Assembly: GCF_016859285.1 (NCBI RefSeq)
Contig: NC_053413.1
Span: forward strand, 14,113,001 to 14,177,000
Length of the DNA stretch: 64,000 nucleotides
From: Xiphias gladius
Taxonomy: Eukaryota > Chordata > Actinopteri > Istiophoriformes > Xiphiidae
Direction: 5' to 3'
Part shown: positions 1-13,170 of the stretch, piece after piece
Position numbering within the stretch: the stretch's first letter is position 1
Layout: each line of letters opens with the position of its first letter
Position numbers and translations under genes: made by a program
The notes under the pieces: model-generated
What the model saw: the letters and a program-made list of their open reading frames with translations, nothing else
The model's database searches: none
What the model was told of the DNA's origin: nothing

Positions 1-1049
1 TGAAGCAGCAAGTTGGCAAACGTGAAACAAACTACAAAGTCTCGGCTCGACACATCTTCATATCAAACAGCTTCCACTAGACTCATGCACTCATGTTTTG
101 CATCGTTTCCTGGCCACACAAATGAGCTGACTCATAAAGTTTTGATTGAGGTCATGAGGTTCACCTAACAGTGAGCAGAGATGCAGGATAAGGACTGATA
201 GTGTTTTATATCCGAGTCCTACAGATCCCAGTGTGCGTGCTGCTTTTGGTCCAACCACCTCAGAGGAATCAACTGTGCTTGATGGAGTTTCTAATTGTCT
301 GCCCTGAATTCGAGAGCTGCTCCAGCTGAATCTACCGGAGATCCGTACGTTTAAATGTGTCAGGAGGTGTAGTTTTGTTATGAGTGAAGAGCAGCAATGC
401 AGCGAATTGCTGAGAAGTGACTAGAGGACATGGCAGGCTCCTTAAGCGTATTGTGAAAGACTGTTGGGTGTCTGTGTGCACACGCAAGTGTGTGTCATTG
501 AGATTCCACGTCACCAGGTGTAGTATGTTTTGTAGAGGACAAATTGCAAAGTAAGTCACTTTCAAAAGTAACGGTTCATTTACAGCTGGGGGGGGAATGC
601 AACTTCCCCCGAAACTATAAACCTACACTGTGATGCACTTCATGGAGTCTGGGGTCTTCCAGGGGTCCTAGAGAGGTTGTGAGGAGGCCCCCAAAATAAG
701 GGGTAGTTTAATCATACTTACAGAAATCAGCAAAGAAAGGAGAGACTGTTCCTGTTTCAACTGATTTCAAATTGCAGCTATCCAGTAAGAGTATCGACTG
801 TTAAACTCTGTGCTGTCAGGTAGGGTTCTGTGGACTAAATGTCATCAAACTGGGGTTCAAATTGAGTTTTATAGGGACAGATTTAATGAAAAGTTTGGGA
901 GCCTCTGCCCTGGGGTCCTTCTCCTATGGCGCTATCCGTGGTGCTGAGCCGCGCTGCTTGGTTGGGGCCCTAAAACAAGGCTGCCTCTCCAGGCCCCTGA
1001 AGTTTAATGACTTGATCCCTGCATTGTCCATTTTTGGCCCACTTCAGCT
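1..1049. other. Intergenic, no feature recognised
   Basis: No exon-like frame with splice sites, no RNA gene and no repeat that I can name. Confidence 0.5.
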
Positions 1050-1667
1050 GCAGCACTGGAACCCGCTCGCCTGCAAATATAGCTCGGTCTGGTAGAGTAT
1101 CCGGAGCCCTCTCCTCTCCTCTCCTCTCCTCTGCTCTCCGGAGTAGTGCGGCTGGGTGCCGACTGCCAGCAGCTCATCCGCGGCAGCCGAGGAATGCACA
1201 CAAAACTCGGGACAGATGCGAGGAGCACAAGGAGAGGCTCTCTCCACTGCAGACTCGGAAGATGTTACTCACACACTCGTGTGGCCAATGAACCCCCCCC
1301 TTCTCTTTTTTCATCACTCAAGAGAGAAAGCATGCAAAGCAAAAGGTAGCTATAAAGCTATGGTGCTATGTTTGTCTCTCACCGTTGGTGATAGTGGTCG
1401 ACTTCGATCGTTGTCCACAGAAACACTGCAGCATATGCGCTCCTTTCTGAAGGAATGGCCTCAGAATCCTCATTGATTTGGGTTGATGGGAGCCTTCCTC
1501 AATCCAAACAATCGGACAACGCTATCACAACACAGCAGGGTCAGGCAGCATAGCGTAGCCAGCCAGCCAGCCTCTCTCTACAGGCTCTCAGCAGCCCTCA
1601 AAACGCCGGAAGGGCACTGTCTGCAGGACAAATTACGCTAAAACGAGGCATCTTGAGTGATCCCCCC

Positions 1668-1695
1668 CTCTCTCTCTCTCTCTCTCCTTCTCTAG

Positions 1696-1727
<32 letters not shown>
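1668..1727. repeat. (CT)n microsatellite
   Basis: Two CT runs split by CCTTCTCTAGCC. Together with the GA run at 1919-1962 it forms complementary polypyrimidine and polypurine tracts about 200 bp apart. Confidence 0.95.
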
Positions 1728-1731
<4 letters not shown>

Positions 1732-1918
1732 ATCCTCCTCTTGTCCACTGTCGGTCATTCGCGTTCACGGCACACTCCTCTTCCGTCACGGCAGGCAAAC
1801 GCAAGGACGTTACAATGTGCTCTTAATTGTGCACCCCCACCCCCCAACCCCTGTCTCCGCGTCTTTACCAGCAGCGGACGTAATAGCAGAAAAGGAGGGA
1901 GGAAGGGAGCGAGGGGGG

Positions 1919-1962
1919 GCAGAGAGAGAGAGAGAGAGGGAGAGAGAGAGAGAGAGAGAGAA
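1919..1962. repeat. (GA)n microsatellite
   Basis: Near-pure GA run, the inverse complement of the CT run at 1668-1727. Confidence 0.95.
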
Positions 1963-2031
1963 AGCATTCAAGCCAAAGTTGAACTGCAGGGGTAAGTGGC
2001 CGGCCGCGAGTGAGGTCATTCGGAGCTGACA

Positions 2032-2298
2032 ATGAAAAGGCGACAAGCGCTGCACAGATGTTTGTTTTTTTCTCTTTGTTTCTTTTTCACTGTCCATCCT
2101 GGCGAACATGCGGACAACGCAGAGCCTCCGTCGGCTGCGGCCCACCGCTTTGAGGACAAACGGCGTTTTCCTCGGCGCCTGATCCCTACCAGAAAGTTTA
2201 TGACTCAAGTCACTGGGCCATGGAAGACCGGGTGTCAGCAGCGGTCAGCCCGGGGTCCGACCAGTGCGGCAGCTGCGCCTTCACCAGACGTGTATTAA
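2032..2298 (+). CDS. Hypothetical 88-residue ORF with signal-peptide-like N-terminus
   Basis: The ATG at 2032 has A at -3 and opens MKRRQALHRCLFFSLCFFFT: a basic n-region followed by a hydrophobic core, resembling a secretory signal. The remaining ~65 residues include several dibasic sites (DKRRFPRRLIP). No family match is recognised. It lies 40 bp after a consensus splice donor, so it would be intronic if that donor is used. A chance open frame in GC-rich DNA is the main alternative. Confidence 0.2.
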   Translation: MKRRQALHRCLFFSLCFFFTVHPGEHADNAEPPSAAAHRFEDKRRFPRRLIPTRKFMTQVTGPWKTGCQQRSARGPTSAAAAPSPDVY

Positions 2299-2574
2299 CA
2301 GGGCAAGAAAAGAAAAAGGGAACCTACATTAACATCATACGGAATTACGGCTTCCTATGTGCACACTTAACGCCGGTGCACGCGTGCTGGGTTACATAAA
2401 GCCGTCACGTGATTCTGCATGACGACTTTGCGTGAAGGAAGTTGACCGGGACGTTGTCCTGCACGGGGGACGAGGCAAAAGTCGTCGTTGGCACTTGTTG
2501 ACAGTGCTGCGTAGCCTCGGCCTGTAGCGCCAGTTATGTAGGTGGGTCCCTCACGTAAGCAGAAATACCACACT

Positions 2575-3056
2575 GCAGAAGTACTCCATTACAAGTAATA
2601 GTCCTGCATTGAAAGTCCTACATAATTAAGAACACGCATTGTATTATTAGCAGAATGTACTTATCAATATTAAGTATCAGTAAGGAAATGTAAATGTACT
2701 CAGAAATGTGTTGTTGTATTCCACATTATATCATTAGATTATTAATACTGATGCATCAATGTATAAGTGGCTTTTCGTTTTTGCTGTTGGTCAAGGTGGA
2801 GCTAACTTTAATTATTTTATATAGTGTTGATTTGTTTATTCGGTAACAATGCAATAACATTTAAAACATCGTCATATGTTTTGCTTGTAAGACCTCAATT
2901 TGCAAAGTAACCAAAGTTGCCCAATGATTATAGTGGATTAAAAAGTAAAGAATTTTTTCTATCTCACTTGCAGTGGAATAAGTACAAAACAGAAGCAGTA
3001 CATTAAGTACATTAAAATTGTACAGACAATTGTACTTAGTAACATTCCACCACTCT
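2575..3056. repeat. Dispersed AGTACTTAAGTA-type fish repeat, copy 1
   Basis: The block starts AGAAGTACTCCATTAC and ends GTAACATTCCACCACTC, with internal GCAGTACATTAAGTACATT. The edges with TTCCACCACT are typical of a non-autonomous transposon abundant in fish. Copies 2 and 3 lie at 12273-12709 and 57264-57490. Nothing in it codes. Confidence 0.6.
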
Positions 3057-6000
3057 ACACTACAGACATTTTGGAGTAAGTTAGTAAGGAAGTAGCCTAA
3101 AATATTATTTTAATAGCACTTTTCAAAATAAAAGCAAGAAGTGCTTAAAATTAAAAGCAAGGAAACAGGCAGGATAGTAACACGAAGAGGAACAACAACA
3201 TAGAACTAAAACAGAAGTGACCAACTTTGTTTCACCACAACATTAGCTGCCCTTTCAAATTAGGTTTATGTGCAGTATGGCTTATCACTTTTGGGACACT
3301 TCTTGGACTGGGAACTGTGGGAGCATCACAGACAACACTTGCAACAGTCAAATATGTTGTGCTAAACTAAATAAGACACTTGGAATAATGCCACCATCGA
3401 GATTTAGCAGCTCACAAATGGCTACAAATATGAGCTAGAAATAGCACCAATCACATGTTATTTAACATGGAATCACCTTTCGGTTTGCTCTAAATGTTAT
3501 ATGTTGGTAACGACTCAGGATCCAAAAACCAAGATTGAACATCTCATTATGCATTTTGGCCCAGGATGACTAGCACTGCTCTGAGTTGCAAGACTAAAGG
3601 CAAGACATTGTGCAACTTTTTACTCTAGGGGGAGCCATAACATAAAGGACCAAGTTTTAAATAAGTTGGAGAGAGACTGAAATTTCACCATGTAACAGAG
3701 AGAAGAGGAGACAGATAGTGAAAGCATCATCTCTAATCTTTAAAGTATTCAGATTCACTGAAGACAAAACACTAATGTTTGGTTTTGTTGTGTGTTTCTT
3801 GAGGCTGCGTAGTGACCAAAGACGTGCCGCAGAACCTTTATTGCAGCAATCATTTTACACCCTGCTGCATTTAAGGACTTTTTGTATCATACCATTATTT
3901 TGTCAAACATTCCTCGTTTCTTGCATTCACATAACCTTGCACCACAAGGACAACAAATTATATGGCAACCACTACCTTGAAAACATGCCCTGACAATGTA
4001 TAATATATACAATGTACATAAAAGGACATTTTAGGTCAGCGAAATACCTCAACAACAGCCTCCATGCAAATAAGAGAGGTCAGAGAGGAGTAAAGAGTGG
4101 GTGGTGGGAGGGAGGGAGCTGGCATTAGACCCAGAGTCACAGATATGGTGATGGTGCTGTATAGTCTGCTCCCTTTGTACTCTCTCGCTGCAGAACCAAT
4201 CACCACTACATGCAGGGATAGCCAAATAGACAGAATAGGAGAAGGAAAGGAGAAGAAAAGAGGGCTATTGCACAGAGTGCAAGGTGAGGAACTAAAATGC
4301 AATCAAATCCAGCTAAATCCTCTCAGGTCCCACGTATTCGATCAATTATTGCCACACTAGAAGGAGCGATAACACTTTCCAAATTGTCCTTGCGTTCGGG
4401 GAAAAAAAGAGAATATGACCATCCACCACCAGACTTCAGCATTTTTAAATAGTAAATAGGTAGATGAATAAAGTAAAAATCACTTACTCATTTGGACAGG
4501 CTCATAGTGCATAACTATACAGTACAGATTTACAGATACACTACAGAAAATAAGAAATTAAAGATTAATCCTTCTCTCCCAGTAGAAGATTATATCTACA
4601 TTAGAACCATATCAAGTACTGATTTAAGATGTAAACACCCCCCACTTCTCGACCCTTCTCCATTAGAGCCACATGTGTCGTAACTGTACCTTGTCCAAAA
4701 AAAGATCTGTCCTATCTGTATTTGAGCAAACTCAGACCTGTCTGTGATGACACTGTGGAAAGGTACTAGACAAGCCAGCTTTCATTTCACCTTCCTATAT
4801 ATGTCAACGGAAGTGAGGTTAAAATGTTCACCTTGGAAGATGATACTAGCTTTGAATGCAACTGCAATCACATTGTATCATGTAGAAATGTACTGTAATT
4901 ATAACAAAAAAAGATGTCCAATTTAGAAAGGTAACTACGAATTTATATTTAGATGTCCTTTTCTTCCACACCATTTCATTTGAAAGAAAAGGGCTGCGTG
5001 CTTTTAGTTCAATGGTTCAGTTTGATTTACTACTTCTCCGCAAGAGGGCCAGTTGTTTGTTTCTGCAAAACTGCTGTGTTTCAAGAATATTTAACATCAA
5101 ACTATCCAGCCCAGCAAATGCTTTCGTGGCTCCATCATTACAAATTCATGCTGTACAGCCAAGCAGTGATCAAACTAGATCTGATATTTCACTCATTTTA
5201 GTATAGCTTCAATAAAGTATTAGAACAAGCAGAAATACGATAAACGGTATATATATATTGTGGAGAGGTGTTTTTTCTAACATTAAATTTATAGGTAAAA
5301 TTTAAGTACAGAACACGGTAAATTGTTAACAAACTAATCCAAATGTAAAATTACTGTTAGGATGAGTCAGTTATTAGTAAGTGTTTACAGCAGAGCTGCC
5401 CACAGTGGGGCACGCAGGAGGAGAAAAACAGATCGTTACAAAACATATGAAAAAGCCACTTACTCGTTTAAAACCTGGCATGTGAGAGTCATGTTATGCA
5501 GAATATTCTCACAGCAGTACTTAATTTTACAATTTTACAAGGCATCTGTCGCACTAAATTCTACATCAGTACTGCATCAGTACAGTATTCTACATCAGCT
5601 ACAACAGAATTTGCAGAGAAGAAGACGAAGCTTAAATCAGTAGAAGGGAGTAAAATATATCGCGTTTACAACAGCACTGAGTCCCTGCTGATGGCAACTA
5701 CCGTTGGCTGAAACGCCAGAAAGCATTCTCGTATCCTGCAAAGCGAGGGCAAGGTCTGCGTGGCACTGCAAAAAACCGTTAAAGGTTGCACTAAGTGAAG
5801 CTTCCAACAATCTCGTGCAAAATGAGAAGCGTGCAAACTTGAGGTTCGGGACTCAGTCTGCGACAAGATACTTGTCACTGATAACGTATGAGCATCTCAA
5901 AATCAAAGACACAACTAGATTGCTGTGTAGTCCTCTGGCCCAATAAGGAATGCTACATGTATATTATGTGTGTATTTTCATGGGGGATGTGTGGGGGAAT

Positions 6001-8140
6001 CACTAATAGTGTCTATAGTGTTCCCTGTTTCTTGGTGACAGGTTTTAGTAACAACTAGCACAGCAAATTACCAGCCAATCCCAAACTTCAGATTAACTCA
6101 AAATGCTGACATTGCAGCTCTCAGTGAAAGAGGGAGTGAGAGAAAGTCAGAAAGACAAAGAGAGAAGGGAAGGAGGATTTTTAAATCATGTGATAGTCAA
6201 GACTGCAAACATATGGGGGGTAAGAAATGAGAGGTTAAGATTGCTGCCGTGTGCATGATGCAGAAAGAGGGGATTTGACCAGGACACCCCTGGGTCAATG
6301 AGAAACGCCACATCAGTGGAATGCAGTCACACTCACACTGAAATTTGCATTATCTTCACCTATGGTGTATTTACAGCATGGAAGGGTTTTTTTTTGTTTG
6401 TCTGTTTTTTAAACAGAAAAATGCCAGTACTTAACCAGCCATGATGTACAAGTGTATACTGTGTCTCTATTGGCTGGATTAGCTGGTTTGAGGGCTCCAG
6501 GGCAATTATGAGCTACTGGGCCCCAATTAACCCCCCATTCCGCCCTCTCGCAGTGCACTGTGTGCAGTATTCCTATGCTGGACTATCACATAACCCCACA
6601 TTTGACTTGTGTTTAATCAAACACAAATTAATTTGTGAATGTGCACCATGTAAGAACAGTATCAGCATCAACTGGAAACAAGCTTCGAGACAGGGCCTCG
6701 AGATCAGGTGATACAGGAGGACCCATAAGGCTCTTATTGTGTCAGTTGATATTGTGCTTCAGTGGTGCATATTCCCGTATTCCCCAACAAAATTAGAATT
6801 CATCAAATTATCACAAACCAATTCTTACACAGTGAATCGAGGGCTTTTAGGGTCCCAGAACAGTTGCCCACTTTGCCAGTCTGTAATCCTGCCTTTAGAT
6901 TAGATTAGAAAATTTTATTACTCCCCAGAGAGGAAACTAGTTTTGTAACCCGTGCAAAGTGCTACAAATAACAAAAGACACAAGTCCTACAGCAGACACT
7001 AACACAACAACTCACAAACTAACTAATAATTTTTATCTATAGTTTAATCAATTAAAAAGTCAATAAAAAGCTTACAATAAGTAATGATCTTTAAAAAAGG
7101 ATGAATAAAACAGGAAATAAATATTAAATGAATAGGCTTAGTAAATAAAGAAGCCTTGCGGTCATCATGCAAGAGCCAGAGAGACAAAAACACTGAGTTA
7201 GTCACAGCAAGAGAGTGGATGCTGTTGGTCTATAAGGAAGACACCTCACCAGATCGAATGAATGTACTGTATCGAGCTATTATTGGCTGGTTATAGTGGA
7301 TATAAGCTATGTGACTGATTCAGCTGATTTATATTGTTATTACTGTCCTGGTGGTTCCACAGTTAAAGTGCACGTGTGGCGTAAAAAAAAAAGAAAAGTT
7401 CACCCGAACAGAGGTGAAAGAAAAAGACCCAGAAGACCCAGTGAGATGACCTGCATCGTGAAGCTGCTGGTGCCCCCCGCCTCCAGTCCCGAGGTCCGAT
7501 ACGAGGATGCAAACGCTGCGTTGTGGTGGGAAGTATTAACAACCGTGCAGGATAGACATCATGCACGACAGTGGGGCTTGAAGCATTTATGATTATTTGT
7601 GGCAGTGGACGCTTCATTTCCCTTGAGTGGGATCAACGGACGAGGCCTTAAACTCCGCAGATCCCAGTGTGGGTTTAAGAGAGGTGAAAGTCAGGTTCCT
7701 AGCCCAGAGGATGTGAGTGAAACGTAAGCTCGACACAAGGCAGTAGCCCCCTGCCCAGCCACCTTGACATGCACCGCACGCCCCATGACTTTTGTATTTT
7801 TGCCTCGTGGCTTTTAACACGGGCAGCCCGTCCCTCATCCAGATATATTTCAATCCGCTGGTTTTGTACTTTAACCCCATGCATCCATACAAAACGCAAC
7901 GACAGGACTTCACGGGAAGTTTTAGAGGGAGTTACATATTTTAACCATAGGGCAGCATCTATTTCTTTCTTTTTTTTTTAATGCAGCAGACTCTGTATCT
8001 TACAGATGTAAAGAACAGCCTTTACAGTTCATTACTGGCAGAGTTGAAAAGCTTTGTCAACAACAACACGTCTGCTGGTCGTTGAAGCCACAACGCTGCA
8101 CGGGGAAAAGCAGCACATTCATCTCACTGATAAATAAATA

Positions 8141-8188
<48 letters not shown>

Positions 8189-8359
8189 GTGGGAAGCAGG
8201 CAGCTTTTGTCCAAATCAGCTGACAGCACTGATAGAGCAAAGGAAAGCTCCGGCAGGGAGACTAGAGCCGTTCACTCGGGGGCAGTGTAATAATAATATT
8301 TACACAGGTTGTGTCTGATAAGAGATTGAGACGCTCTTCAATACGCGTGGACTAGTAGT
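3057..8359. other. Intergenic AT-rich stretch
   Basis: No supported exon. Around 6895-6960 the text AAATTTTATTACTCCCCAGAGAGGAAAC-like (TTATTACTCCCCAGAGAGG) resembles the edge of a common fish repeat. The (AAT)n at 8131 is the only clear landmark. Confidence 0.45.
8131..8187. repeat. (AAT)n microsatellite
   Basis: ATAA units turn into about 15 AAT units. Confidence 0.95.
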
Positions 8360-8759
8360 GTGGATAAGTCTTGATCTCAGCCCGTGCTGGCAAGGTGCTC
8401 GGTGCTCACGGGACAGAGCCAAACTATCCGAGCCACGCAGCCGGGATACAGCAGCGGCGTCGCGCTGCAGCACCGAGGCACGCGCTGATCCGCGCTCGGT
8501 CGCCGCTCGTGCACCGCACCGGAGGCGTCCCCCGGCTCAGGCTACGAAAGCGCTGTGCCGCGTGTACTGCGCCGGTACAGTAACCGAGTTAGAAGGCGTC
8601 TCGTGTCCCGCGGCTTGTGCTCAAAGAGTCCACACGAGTAAGCAAGGCTAGGTCCAAAAACACAAACAAACAAAAAAACTAAAATTAAAACTAAAACTAG
8701 ACGCCAAACCAAAAAGAGCTCATAACTTATTCATACGCGTGCGCGTGGAAGTTTCTTAC

Positions 8760-9010
8760 CGGCGTTTTTGTCACCCATGTCCCCTTGCGGCGCAGAAGTT
8801 GAAGATACCGGCGACGTAGTCGGAGGGAATGCGCTTGGAGGCGGTGCGCGCTCGCTTCTTCAGCTGGGACAGCCGGGCAACGAGAGCGGAGAGGCGAGTT
8901 GCTGGTTTCAGGTAATAGACTGTAAAATGAGCTACTTCTGGGACACCCCCCACCCATCCTCCCCACCCCCACCCCCTACCCCCACCCACCGAAGCGCGTG
9001 GGAGAGACAC
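8760..9010 (-). CDS. First coding exon (start only) of an unidentified minus-strand gene, with its GC-rich 5' region
   Basis: On the minus strand an ATG at 8778 in a strong context (GACATGG) opens MGDKNA and meets a good donor (CCG/GTAAGA) after 19 coding bases, at 8760. The upstream stretch to about 9010 and the downstream block to 8360 are GC-rich and CpG-rich compared with surrounding DNA, as expected for a promoter. The second residue Gly makes N-myristoylation conceivable but the following residues are not diagnostic. I could not find a second exon to the left, so the gene may have a long first intron and continue beyond the window. The family is unknown. Confidence 0.4.
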
Positions 9011-9111
9011 TGGATGCAGAGCTCTTAAGTGAGCTCGTGCTTATACCACCTGGTGTTTGCAAGAGTTTCTGAGTAAGGTGAACCGAGGAGTCAGGTTAGG
9101 GAATAAGGGAG

Positions 9112-9115
<4 letters not shown>

Positions 9116-9171
<56 letters not shown>

Positions 9172-9198
9172 ATGCGTGCGTGTGTGTGTGTGTGTGTT
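9116..9198. repeat. (GT)n microsatellite
   Basis: About 80 bp of GT dinucleotides with a CATGCGTGCG interruption. The Cys/Val and His/Thr open frames through it are artefacts of the repeat. Confidence 0.97.
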
Positions 9199-9513
9199 TT
9201 GCAGCGCTGTTCGGATGCAGGGTGAGCGTTGTGTCTTGATGCAGGAGCGCAGAAGGGTTGTTTTTGTCAGGAGCTGTTCTTCCAACGTTGTGCCGAAAGA
9301 AGTGGAGCAAAACAGAGGAGATTTTTATTTCCTTTCAAACTGGCAGTGAGGCCTCGGGCTCACAGTTTCTTACCGATGACTGTGCTGAGAAAAATGTGCC
9401 ATTTCATGTAGATAGACCCGGATCAGTTCTGTATTTCTGTTCAAAGTTTGCTCAACTTAATTTGGTTTTAGACGTTTTTAGGAGGGTGCTGTTACAGTTT
9501 TGTGCCATCACTT

Positions 9514-9541
9514 GAATGAATGAATGAATGAATGAATGAAG
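9514..9541. repeat. (GAAT)n short tandem repeat
   Basis: About six GAAT tetramers. Confidence 0.9.
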
Positions 9542-12272
9542 TCCTACACGGACCTACATGACACCACAAACTCATACAAACCAGAATGCTGTAAATACAT
9601 TTCAGATTTTCAGACCTTCGTGTCTACCACAAAATTCACTAGTGGCTCGTAAAACATGTATAACACTGGAGAAATCTGAGCAAATACAAATTTAATCATC
9701 CAAATTTTCCTTCCTCTCCAGGCTTTTGAGACACATAAAAAATGAATGGCCATTCCAATATTTGTACAACAGAATGTTGCAGGGTTTTGTTGAGCCACTC
9801 GATGGGAATTAAAATGTGTAATACTTAAGCACATGCTCCGGCAAGGCCAGTGAGAGCATGATTGCAGTATCATGTACTCCTATGTATTCCAAACTGACCA
9901 AGTGCCAGTGTTACACTTTTACATGTAATCTTTTTTCTTTTTTAAGCATTTTCTGCTAAATTAACAACAAATAATTTCCACTTCCAGCCTACAGCGATGA
10001 GCTCTGTCCTCGGGCACCTGCTGACCACATACTGTACCATGTTGCTTTAGTCGTAGCAAAGGAAGGTGATATTTCGCTGAGAGACATCAGTATTTAATGA
10101 GTGAATCGCAGATCAACAGTCACGTCCTGAGCATCTGACTCGTTATTGTGTTATTTGATTACACTGTGGCAGGATTCTGATGCTCATTTGTGGTCAGTAT
10201 ATACAAAGACATGCATTCCGAAGGAGCCGGCTGTTCCAGTGTAATGGGTTCGTGCAAAAAGCTCTTGAGGAACTTGCTCGTGTTGTGCAACCAAATCATG
10301 TCGGTGTGGATTGCCAGGGCAGATATGCACGCAGAGGTACGGTGTGTGCATAAGAGTGTGTCACTCTCACATTTATTCAAGTGCCCCTCTCATTCTGTAA
10401 TAATTTTTTCAATCCCAAATTTTGAAAAACAACTTTACAAAAGCACCTTTTTTGTAATACTCATTCATTTAGAGTAGTGAGAGGTTAATGCTGTCATGCT
10501 GTGCACTATCCTCTGGTATTTTTGGGTGAAATAAACATCAGGACTTTGCCATTATCTGAAATCCCACTCAGTGTCCATTTTACATAGCATGACTGGGGAA
10601 AGCAGCTTCTTGACTTCTGAATAGCACAATCACACACCGACCACCGAGTCTCAAAATCTATGCAGGAAAAAGAAAACAGAAAACGAGTATTGGTATTATC
10701 TAGCTGGTCCATTGATCAGCGTCTCAGAAAGCTTCCTGTCAGCACTCTGATGGGACGCTATGATAACAGCTAGAGTTTCCTCTGATGGTATAAAAAGACC
10801 GTGCTGCTGGTATAAGATGTTTCTAGCCTTTGGGCTGAAATAGAAGCCTCAAGGCCAAATGACGTTCAGCATCATGTGTGTGGATCCAAACCACAGCACG
10901 GGTACAAGATTTGAACATCAGAGTGACTTTAATTTTTCACTCTTCGTGTACATAGTTGAAGCGAAATGAATGGTGGACGTAGATGAATGTCAAGTTGTTC
11001 TGACTTCAGACATCACACTTCCTGTCACAAGACCGAGGCCCTGCATGCCCCGCTGCCGACACAGGCGAATCCTGGCTGGCGTCGGTTCACAGCAAATCGA
11101 TGAGAGGACCTGAAAGAGGACACCTCTGCTGGGGAAAAAATGCGCTGCATTGATCACAAAGGAACTTGAAGTCCTCTACAGATTCAGAGAGAGATGAATG
11201 TTTTTGTGAGGGGTTGTGTTTTTGCATTGCAGGGTTGCAGCCCAGTACAGCTCTTTGACCAAAATCGAAATCACACACAGCTTTTACCCGAGTTAGCTCA
11301 GGCTGCTACTCAAATATTTATGATTCTCAGCCTCTTTTTATCTTCTCCCCTCCCTTTTTCTGTTCTTAACTTTGGCCTCCCCACCTCAATCTGTCCTGTC
11401 TTTGCTTCCATCACTGTCATCCCTCCCTCCCTTCCTTCCTCTGCTCCCCTCTTCCCTCCTCCTCCTACTTCATCCTCTCCCACATCTCCCTGTCCTCCCT
11501 TGCCCCAGACCTGTACCCATAGGATATCATCTAACTTGGCAGTGTGTCCTTGGGTCCCTACAGTGACAAAGGCATATTGCTCTCTTTCCTTTGCACACTG
11601 TATCTTTGCCCTGAAACATCACCACCCCCACTTTTCTGTACGACTATATCATTTTCCCGCAGAGGTGAGATCGTATTATAATGTCACTGCGGGATGCATT
11701 GTCTGCTTCGGTTTTGATTAATTACCTGTAGTTACCCCTACACTTCTTTTATTTCGTTAGAGCTCTATTACAGCATTTTTTTGGTGCAATATTGTCCACA
11801 GCTAAGGGTAGCCCAGGATGTCAAGTGCAGATATTGCACTGGAGGAGAGTCCCGGTTACTCTGCAGACACTGCAGTGCAGCCTTCTCGTGGTAAATTCTA
11901 CCTTCTTCGCGCATTTCTGGAGTCACTGGCAGGCTTATGAGAAGTCTGTGGAACCTGTCCAGATGCCAATAGCAACACCTAGTGCCATTAATGGTGCTCA
12001 GCTACACTGTCCAAGGCTTCCACTACTCGGTCTCTTGTTTTGTTTTCATAAAACAAACTTCAGTGTGCTTACCAAATGATTTATTAAAATAAGTAGAATA
12101 AAAAGAAAAAGTTATTAGATTATTATAATTTTGATATTCTAAAGAATATATGATAAATCAACACACATGTTGTTTTACAGTGCTCACACTTTCTCCATCT
12201 TATTCTCCTCTAGGCTCGAAGCTTTTGCAATCATTTACTGTTTTCTTTCTCTCATTTTGGAAATTGATCTGC

Positions 12273-12709
12273 AATGGTGGAAGAAGAATTTGGTCCCTTT
12301 ACTAAAGTAAAAGTAGCAATAAAACAATGGCGGGAAAAAAAACAATGTCACAAGTAAAAGTGCTGCATTTAAATCTTACTCAAGTAAACGTACAAAAGTA
12401 TTGAAATATACATAAAGAATCAAAAGTAAAAGATATTTATTACTGATAAATTAATATGTAATTTCAACTGCTTTATACAGTTTGGTGATTTATAGCAACA
12501 GGCCATATTGACAGGATGCATTTGACTTGTCAAAGTAGGAAAAACCCAGGTGTTACTAATAAAATTAATGATGTCTCCGTTCTCTCCAAGCGCCCCAGTG
12601 GAGCCCTGACAGTGTGTCAGTTGAAATGATGAAAGGATAACCGTGCAAGTGAATCAAAATTCTACTCGAGCTCGACATGACTTGAGTAAATATTACTTTC
12701 CACCCCTGT
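12273..12709. repeat. Dispersed AGTACTTAAGTA-type fish repeat, copy 2
   Basis: It begins AATGGTGGAAGAAGAATTTGG, carries CAAGTAAAAGTGCTGCATTT and AAAGTATTGAAATATAC, and ends ATTACTTTCCACCCCTG: the same family signature as the copies near 2.6 kb and 57.3 kb. It lies about 460 bp upstream of parl. Confidence 0.65.
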
Positions 12710-13170
12710 CCATCAGTGACCACGCAATTCTGTACTTTGAAACGCCACTAGAGGGAAGTGAAGCGCTACCTACGTGGCTGTAACACAGAGACGTACACCC
12801 TCTGGTGCGTTCGAGTGCCTTATACTATAATGTGAGAATTAGAATCGGCCTCGGGTAAATTTAGACACACCGGGGAATTTGAGTCATTGGTTTCTAGGCG
12901 CTCTCAGTAGACTATATAAAATCTGCTTAGACTTATGTTTGACAATAAATGAAGAGTATGTGCTTGCTAATGCAATTGCCCGCCATTTTAGTATTCACAG
13001 GAACTTTATATGTTATGTTTTCCCGTATTTTCGCATTTTGTTCACGAACTAGAAAATGTTCGAGCTCCCGGGTGGGTTTTAGAAGTCGGAGCTTTTAGAC
13101 GGGTCCCTGAACGCAGCATCGGCTGCGGGTTGGCAGTGGGACGGGCTTGAACGGGAGGTCATCACAAAAC

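Larger units (their letters stand above)
1050..2560. promoter_or_regulatory. GC-rich promoter-like block with (CT)n and (GA)n tracts
   Basis: CpG-bearing sequence in otherwise AT-rich surroundings. It contains a CTCTC run at 1110-1135, (CT)n at 1668-1727 and (GA)n at 1919-1962. A consensus donor GGTAAGTGG at about 1991 could end a + strand non-coding first exon. No downstream partner exon was identified. Confidence 0.35.
9011..13170. other. Intergenic between the minus-strand exon candidate and parl
   Basis: Holds (GT)n, (GAAT)n, a CT-rich low-complexity block (11335-11515) and repeat copy 2 (12273-12709). The last ~300 bp before parl are CpG-richer (13050-13250) and probably its promoter. 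No exon is supported. Confidence 0.5.

Noticed and set aside
9041..9349. Cys/Val and His/Thr repeat proteins on both strands
   Set aside because: Translations of the (GT)n microsatellite.
11194..11721. 175-residue open frame on the + strand
   Set aside because: Low-complexity Ser/Pro/Leu sequence from a CT-rich tract, with no splice context and no recognisable domain.
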